Made by a program: the position numbers and the translations under genes. Source: Persicitalea sp963716085 (GTDB lineage: Bacteria; Bacteroidota; Bacteroidia; Cytophagales; Spirosomataceae). Taken from it: a stretch of 64,000 nt of DNA. Where the stretch lies: NCBI GenBank assembly GCA_963716085.1, contig OY970288.1, positions 5,394,001 through 5,458,000 on the forward strand. The letters are read 5' to 3'. Below, one piece after another: positions 59,163 through 64,000 of this stretch (the first letter of the stretch is position 1; each line of letters begins with the position of its first letter). The notes under the pieces were generated by a model. It was given only the letters and a program-made list of their open reading frames with translations. It was not told the origin of the DNA and made no database searches.

Positions 59163-60043
59163 CCCTTTTTCATCGCAAATCCCGCCGCACCAATCGCCCC
59201 GGCCATATCACCGAAGTGCGCTTGCTCGATGGGCGTGGTTTTGCCGCCGGGCCGCCACTCGTACACCTCCATGAAGGCGCGCAGTGGCTCAAACAGCGCG
59301 TCGTCGGCCAGAGTGATGCCGCCCGCCAGCACGATGCAGTCGGGTGAAAAAGTATTCACCAGCGAACTCAACCCCACCGCCAGCGCCTTGACCGACGCCA
59401 GCCATAGGTAGGACGCAAACGGCTCACCTTTGCGGTGCGCCTCGACCAGTTCCCAGGTGGAGGTGTAGCGGCCCCGGCTGCGGCGCTCGATGGAATAGTT
59501 GCCGATGGCGTACTCCAGGCTGCCCGGCGCACCCACGATGCTGCACTCGTCGTCGTGGGCATTGACAGTGATGTGGCCTATATGGCCCGCCATCTGCGAC
59601 AGGCCCTGATATAGCTCGCCGTTGATAAACAGTCCGCCGCCGACGCCCGTGCCGAGCGTGACAAGGACAACGTTCTTGTGCCCTTTTGCCACGCCAAAAG
59701 CCGTTTCGGCCATCAGCGCCGAGTGCGCGTCGTTGATCACCCGCGTAGGCAAGTTCAGGTACTCGCCCCACATGAAGTTCACTAAGCCCGGCAGTCGGTT
59801 GGGCAGGAACGCGATGCAGCGGTTGGCGTCGTCGGGCAAGCCGGGGGCAGACAGGCCGACGCCCGCAATGGGCTCTTGCCAGAAACTCTGGAAGTACCGG
59901 GCCATTTCGCGAACATTCTCGCGCCAAAGGCCATCGGGGTCGTCCTGAGTAGGGATGTAATGTTGCTTCAGAACCTCGCCCGACTCGTCGACCAAAACCC
60001 CTTTGATGTTGGTACCGCCGAGATCGATGCCAATGAAAACCAT
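59159..60043 (-). CDS. ROK-family sugar kinase-like protein, Zn motif degenerate
   Basis: A 294-residue ROK protein with phosphate loop GIDLGGTNIKG (4-14), VVLVTLGTGVGGGLFINGELYQG and the conserved His region QMAGHIGHITVN. The usual Zn-binding CxCGxxGCxE is replaced by DECSIVGAPGSLEYA, keeping only the first Cys. Substrate could be glucose or N-acetylated sugars, but the missing zinc site limits that inference. It is likely cytosolic. The upstream gene on the same strand is the frameshifted YpdA, 48 bases away. Confidence 0.85.
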   Translation of the reverse strand: MVFIGIDLGGTNIKGVLVDESGEVLKQHYIPTQDDPDGLWRENVREMARYFQSFWQEPIAGVGLSAPGLPDDANRCIAFLPNRLPGLVNFMWGEYLNLPTRVINDAHSALMAETAFGVAKGHKNVVLVTLGTGVGGGLFINGELYQGLSQMAGHIGHITVNAHDDECSIVGAPGSLEYAIGNYSIERRSRGRYTSTWELVEAHRKGEPFASYLWLASVKALAVGLSSLVNTFSPDCIVLAGGITLADDALFEPLRAFMEVYEWRPGGKTTPIEQAHFGDMAGAIGAAGFAMKKG

Positions 60044-60091
60044 TCTTGTTGATTTTTTTGTGAGAAAGTAAGGTCGAACAAAGAACGGAAG

Positions 60092-61100
60092 TTAAATCCG
60101 CTCGATCAACTCCGGCACTTCCCTCACCTCGCGGCCCACCAGGTGGTCGGCGATGGCGGCGGCGTGGTCGCGGCCGTTTTCGATGAACACCTTCTCGGTG
60201 CGTACACCCGCCATGACCGTGCCGCAGAGGTACAGGCCCGGCACGTTGGTCTCGAAGGTCTCGGGATCGTAAGTGGGTATTTTGGTTTCAGAGTCGAGTT
60301 CCACGCCGCAGCGGCGGAGCAGATCCTCGTCGGGCAGATAGCCCACGAGCAGAAACACGAAGTTGGCGGGTAACCATTGCTGTTCGCCCGACTGGGTATT
60401 TTCTATTAAAACCCGGTCGGCCTGGATTTCTTTGATGACGCTATCGAACATCGTGTTGATCTTGCCTTCCTTCACGCGGTTTTTCACGTCGGGGACGAGC
60501 CAGTACTTCACCGTTTTGCGGAAATCCTCGTCTTTGTGGACGATCGTCACGTTTACATCGTGGCGGTAAAGTTCCAGGGCGGCCTCCACGGCGGAGTTGG
60601 AGCCACCCACGATGACGACATTGGTGTAAGAATATTTGAAAGGCTCGTCGTAGTAGTGCGACACGTGTGGCAGGTTTTCGCCGGGAATGTTCAGCATCCG
60701 GGGAAAGTCGAAATACCCCGTGGCCAGCACCACTTTTTTTGCCTGAAAGGTGCGGCCGTCGGTCGTGAAGACGAAAAACGTTCCGTCCTCCTGCCGCTCG
60801 CTGCGCTCGACTTCCACGAACAGCTCAAAATTGAGGTTATAATAGCCCGCCACTTTGCGGTAGTACTTGTAGTGCCTCGTCGCGGTTGGCTTTTACGCCC
60901 GAGATAGGAAACGGGATGCCGCCGATTTCGATGTTTTCGGCGGTGGAGAAAAAGCGCATCCGCTTGGGGTAGTTGCGGATGGACTCGGTGATGCTGCCTT
61001 TTTCCAATATCAGGTGATCCAGACCGCTTTTGGCGGCTTCTATGCCCATCGCCAGGCCGCAGGGGCCGCCGCCGATGATGATAACGTCGTGTAAGTGCAT
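60092..61100 (-). pseudogene. ypdA: YpdA-type FAD oxidoreductase (bacillithiol reductase-like), frameshifted
   Basis: The first frame (61100 down to 60837) reads HDVIIIGGGPCGLAMGIEAAKSG, the FAD site, through RNYPKRMRFFSTAENIEIGG and PISGVKANRDEALQ, then breaks. The second frame (60853 down to 60092) continues AGYYNLNFELFVEVERSE, KVVLATGYFDFPRML, the NAD site VIVGGSNSAVEAALEL and LVGYLPDEDLLRRCGV. The expected join is ALQYYRKVAGYYN; the bases CTACAAGTACTACCGC have one extra base (one of two T on the plus strand at 60867-60868). The remaining sequence is normal for the YpdA family, which links to bacillithiol in thiol redox. It is either a young pseudogene or an assembly insertion. Confidence 0.85.
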
Positions 61101-61160
61101 GGTTTTTAGTCAAAATTCTCCTACGCAACACGTTGAAACGGCGAATGGTTTCTGAACTTT

Positions 61161-62264
61161 GTGCAAAACCAAGCTGTTAAAAAAACGTTCTTCAAATTGA
61201 CCCGCGCCTTGTTTTTTCCTTCGTCCAGCTCTACCGAATCCTTTGTAAATCGCCTGAATGCGTGGGGACGAGCTGGCATCCCGTTTCTCTTTTTGATCGA
61301 CTTTCGTGGCGAGGCTCCCCTTGCCTGGCGTACCGACGAAGTCGATCCGGCCCGGTTGCGGTTCAATCTCAACGGAATCACCAACGACGCGGTCGACGAC
61401 CAGCCGCCCCTGCTTTTGCCGCCCTATTACTTCCGCAAGCACCCCCTTTCGTTTGAGGCCTACCGCCCGCGGTTCGACTACGTGGTGAAAAACATCCAGC
61501 GCGGCAACTCGTTTCTGGTCAATTTATCGGCCCCGACGCCCGTGTCGACCAATCTATCGCTGTTGGACATCTACCGGCACAGCCGGGCGCCGTTTCGCTT
61601 CTGGTTCCGTGACCGGTTCGTTTGTTTCTCGCCCGAGGCTTTTGTCCGCATCGAACGCAACCGCATCTCCTCGTACCCCATGAAAGGAACCATCCCCGCG
61701 CACCTGCCCGACGCGGCCCGGGTGATCCTGGCCGATGTCAAGGAGGCGGCCGAACACGCTACCATCGTCGATCTTATCCGCAACGACCTGAGTATGGTGG
61801 CCAACAAGGTGTGGGTCGAGCGGTACCGTTTTCTTGACAAAATCACGACGCATGAGCGTGCGCTCTTGCAGGTCAGCTCGGAAATCGCGGGTTTGCTGCC
61901 GGACAACTTTAACGGTGCCTACGGCGATTTGCTGCTGAAACTCCTTCCCGCCGGGTCGATCAGTGGGGCACCCAAACCATCCACCCTGCGCATTATCCAG
62001 GAAGCTGAGGGGTACGAGCGTGGCTATTACACGGGAATTATGGGTAGTTTTGACGGAGAGGTGTTTGAAAGTGCCGTCATGATTCGCTTTCTTGAACAGC
62101 AGGATGATAAGCTGATTTTCAAGAGCGGCGGAGGGATCACCGCCCGCAGCCGGGCCGAGGATGAATACCGGGAACTAATCGACAAAGTCTACCTTCCTTT
62201 CCCCCATGACCCGACTCCCGCTTTGCTTCGAGACGATCTGCGTCGAACAGCGCCGATTCAGTAA
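61161..62264 (+). CDS. pabB: Aminodeoxychorismate synthase component I
   Basis: A 367-residue chorismate-binding enzyme that makes 4-amino-4-deoxychorismate for folate. Family blocks: NIQRGNSFLVNLSAPTPV, SPEAFVRIERNRISSYPMKGTIPA (PIKGT as PMKGT), AEHATIVDLIRNDLSMV, LLPAGSISGAPKPSTLRIIQEAEG and YYTGIMGSFDGE, all typical of component I. It is the short form, lacking the N-terminal segment seen in TrpE. GTG at 61161 is the most upstream start. The next gene starts within its 3-prime end. Confidence 0.93.
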   Translation: MQNQAVKKTFFKLTRALFFPSSSSTESFVNRLNAWGRAGIPFLFLIDFRGEAPLAWRTDEVDPARLRFNLNGITNDAVDDQPPLLLPPYYFRKHPLSFEAYRPRFDYVVKNIQRGNSFLVNLSAPTPVSTNLSLLDIYRHSRAPFRFWFRDRFVCFSPEAFVRIERNRISSYPMKGTIPAHLPDAARVILADVKEAAEHATIVDLIRNDLSMVANKVWVERYRFLDKITTHERALLQVSSEIAGLLPDNFNGAYGDLLLKLLPAGSISGAPKPSTLRIIQEAEGYERGYYTGIMGSFDGEVFESAVMIRFLEQQDDKLIFKSGGGITARSRAEDEYRELIDKVYLPFPHDPTPALLRDDLRRTAPIQ

Positions 62265-62820
62265 ACTGCTGCCCTACCACGAAGCCCGCCTGAACCGGAC
62301 GCGGCGGGTTCTGTGGGGCAGTCGGGAACCACTGGCTTTGCAAGATTATGCCGAGATACCGCCGTTTGTGAGCGATGACAAACACAAGTGCCGGATCACC
62401 TACGGGGAGCAAGTCGTAAACATCGAATGGGAAAAATACCAGCCCAGAACGATTGGTAGTTTGCTTCTGGTCGATGCGGATAATCTGGAATACACTTTCA
62501 AATACAAAAATCGCCAGGCCCTCAATAAACTGTACGACCAGCGCGGTGACTGCGACGATGTGCTCATGGTCAGGCAGGGGCTGCTTACCGATACCAGCTA
62601 CGCCAATGTGGCCCTGTTCGACGGCCAGGACTGGCACACCCCAGCGCAGCCCCTCCTGGCGGGGACGCAGCGCGCCTATTTGTTGGACGAGGGAGTGATT
62701 ATTTCCCGCGCTATTCGTGCCGAAGACCTGCATAATTACAGCCGCCTCAGGTTGTTCAATGCCATGCTGCCCTGGGAAGAAGGCCCGACGATGGCGGTCG
62801 AGCGGCTGATTTCAGACTAG
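62206..62820 (+). CDS. pabC: Aminotransferase class IV, aminodeoxychorismate lyase-like
   Basis: A 204-residue fold-type IV PLP enzyme, short for the family. Visible parts: LLPYHEARLNRTRR, RITYGEQVVNIEWEKY, FKYKNRQALNKLYDQRG (candidate PLP Lys region), DDVLMVRQGLLTDTSYANVALFDG and TPAQPLLAGTQRAYLLDEGVI. The overlap of 59 bases with pabB, and chemistry that follows PabB in folate synthesis, support PabC. The ATG at 62206 gives the proper N-terminus. Confidence 0.88.
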   Translation: MTRLPLCFETICVEQRRFSKLLPYHEARLNRTRRVLWGSREPLALQDYAEIPPFVSDDKHKCRITYGEQVVNIEWEKYQPRTIGSLLLVDADNLEYTFKYKNRQALNKLYDQRGDCDDVLMVRQGLLTDTSYANVALFDGQDWHTPAQPLLAGTQRAYLLDEGVIISRAIRAEDLHNYSRLRLFNAMLPWEEGPTMAVERLISD

Positions 62821-62881
62821 CTGCGCTTGCCTACGGACGCAATTTTTTCTTGACAAGATAAGGGGGATGGTTTTTTGCAAA

Positions 62882-62911
62882 AAAGGGGTTCCTGCGCGCA
62901 GGAACCCCTTT
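62882..62911. terminator. Strong bidirectional intrinsic terminator
   Basis: A perfect palindrome with a GC-rich stem (GGGGTTCCTGCG and its complement), flanked by AAA on the left and TTT on the right, then a T-rich stretch (TTTCCGTTTTT). It lies between the convergent pabC and surface-protein genes and can serve both. Confidence 0.9.
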
Positions 62912-62931
62912 CCGTTTTTACCAAAAACAAC

Positions 62932-64000
62932 TCAATTTTTCTTCAAAATCCGCATCGTCACAGGTACGCATATAACCGGACAAGCGCAATCGACGGGTTT
63001 CAACGTGACGGATAAATCCTGAAAGCATCCCTGCTCGTTGAACACTCGCATCGTATAAAGCGCGTCGACCGAAGGATTAGCCAGGGCCGAGGCCACTGCA
63101 CCATCTTGGGGGACCGCCGTGGCAGTGGTAAAAGTGGCCGTGCCGTTGTAGGTAGCGTTCTGCACCAGATCGTACTTCATCGTTGTGGGAATGCCCGAGA
63201 GCGTGATACTGCCGTTGGACGATACCGTGCCGTCGTCGCAGGTTGGTGGCGTCAGTGTCAGCAGGCCGGTAGGCAACACGGGCACGGTGAATGTCACCGA
63301 GGCCGTATCGGCGCATCCGCCCGAACTCCTGGCAATGAGCACGTAGGTCACGCTAGCCGTGATCGACACGCCGCTGACTTCGGACACCTGCGCGCCGCTG
63401 GCGCTGCCCCGGTACCATACCGGATCGACCAGCGCGGCGTAGCCGGGAATGTAGTCAGGAAGGTTCTCGGGGGTTGTGCTGCAGAAAGTGGCGGCGGAAT
63501 CCCGCAACACCAGTGCCGGACTGCGCGTGATTTTGATAGAATCCGCACTGACACAGCTCCCTTGCTGTACCTTGACGTAGTAGTTGCCGTCGGCGGTAAG
63601 TCCGGCGGCGAGGTAGCCGACGGTCTGGATCTCGATGACCACTGGGTTGGTGAGCGAGGCAATGTAGCTCGACGCCGAGTTGATGGGCGGCAACTGTACC
63701 GAGGTGGCCGGAGCACAAATGGCCAGGTCGCCCGCTGGTACGCTGATTGGCGTCAGTTCCTGAATCACCGTAGCGGTGTCGGGTCGGGCGGGACAGCCGC
63801 CCGGTACTGTTCCGTTCAGGATGTATTCTCCGGGCTTGGTCACATTGATCACCGCATCGCTGCTGGTGAATCCGCCCGGTCCGGTCCAGGAGAAAGTAGT
63901 ACCGGAGTCACCCGAACCGGCGGTTATTTTCACAGGCTGGGGAATGCACCCGAGCGTGCCGTCGACGGTGGCGGTAAGGATAATCTCAGGCTTCTTCACA
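62932..64000 (-). CDS. Large repeat-containing surface protein, C-terminal part
   Basis: The frame continues beyond the window end. The 355 or so residues are tandem Ig/PKD- and SprB-like beta modules: FSWTGPGGFTSSDAVINVTKPGEY, SAATFCSTTPENLPDYIPGYAALVDPVWYRG, TYVLIARSSGGCADTASVTFTV and TPPTCDDGTVSSNGSITLSGIP. Cys residues are spaced as in adhesin-like repeats. The C-terminus ends VTMRILKKN and lacks the common type A sorting domain. It is likely a large secreted adhesin or gliding-related protein. Its transcript meets that of pabC at the terminator. Confidence 0.8.
   Translation of the reverse strand, partial: VKKPEIILTATVDGTLGCIPQPVKITAGSGDSGTTFSWTGPGGFTSSDAVINVTKPGEYILNGTVPGGCPARPDTATVIQELTPISVPAGDLAICAPATSVQLPPINSASSYIASLTNPVVIEIQTVGYLAAGLTADGNYYVKVQQGSCVSADSIKITRSPALVLRDSAATFCSTTPENLPDYIPGYAALVDPVWYRGSASGAQVSEVSGVSITASVTYVLIARSSGGCADTASVTFTVPVLPTGLLTLTPPTCDDGTVSSNGSITLSGIPTTMKYDLVQNATYNGTATFTTATAVPQDGAVASALANPSVDALYTMRVFNEQGCFQDLSVTLKPVDCACPVICVPVTMRILKKN

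Overview
The window reads as chromosomal DNA of a Bacteroidota bacterium, most likely Cytophagales (Spirosomataceae-like). Pointers are an ECF sigma/FecR pair, gliding lipoprotein GldH, a subtilase ending in a type IX secretion (T9SS) sorting domain, a BatA/DUF58 aerotolerance-type cluster, DUF2480, DUF4296 and DUF2911 proteins, an LptD-like protein beside an amidase and an MCE protein, and many -7 boxes of the Bacteroidota form TAnnTTTG. No rRNA, tRNA or CRISPR array was seen. The genus is an inference from gene content only.

Layout. 1-1.0 kb: ECF sigma factor and truncated FecR anti-sigma. 1.2-6.5 kb: DUF2480, a DUF1440-like membrane protein, then a minus-strand cluster DUF58 / BatD-like / BatA / RNase HII. 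6.1-13.7 kb: DUF4296 lipoprotein, polyprenol-phosphate mannosyltransferase, T9SS subtilase, an S41-like protein and small envelope proteins. 13.8-17.2 kb: orphan response regulator, peptide deformylase, GldH, a conserved protein and a CCG-domain Fe-S protein. 17.5-19.4 kb: a very AT-rich two-gene island, RloA-type ATPase plus RloB-type Toprim protein, resembling AbiL anti-phage systems. 19.5-25 kb: PBP1C, a DUF433/DUF5615 toxin-antitoxin pair with a frameshifted toxin, CtpA-type protease, rnpA and rpmH. 25-36.4 kb: YpfJ metallopeptidase, SNF2 helicase, LptD-like protein, amidase, MCE protein, Uma2 protein, acyl-CoA carboxylase beta subunit. 36.4-47.3 kb: frameshifted AAA/DUF4143 ATPase, D-mannonate dehydratase with a hexuronate-type transporter, M43 protease, RuvB, xylulokinase, GMC oxidoreductase, frameshifted P1 peptidase. 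47.3-51.1 kb: VapBC-like pair, Fpg, Gfo/Idh/MocA protein, and a RAYT transposase between two perfect hairpins. 51.1-64 kb: RNase R, PolB-like exonuclease, LipB, YraN, TPR protein, RhlE, class D beta-lactamase, ROK kinase, frameshifted YpdA, PabB/PabC, a strong terminator and the end of a large surface protein.

Three things stand out. (1) Many gene junctions carry short arrays of 7- or 8-bp units whose sequence differs between loci and which often lie just upstream of start codons; the two RAYT hairpins are partly built of such a unit (AGATTTG). (2) The RloA/RloB island is a likely horizontally acquired defence cassette. (3) Four genes are each broken by one small indel, at 22373, 36569, 46593 and 60867, which means either real decay or residual assembly error.
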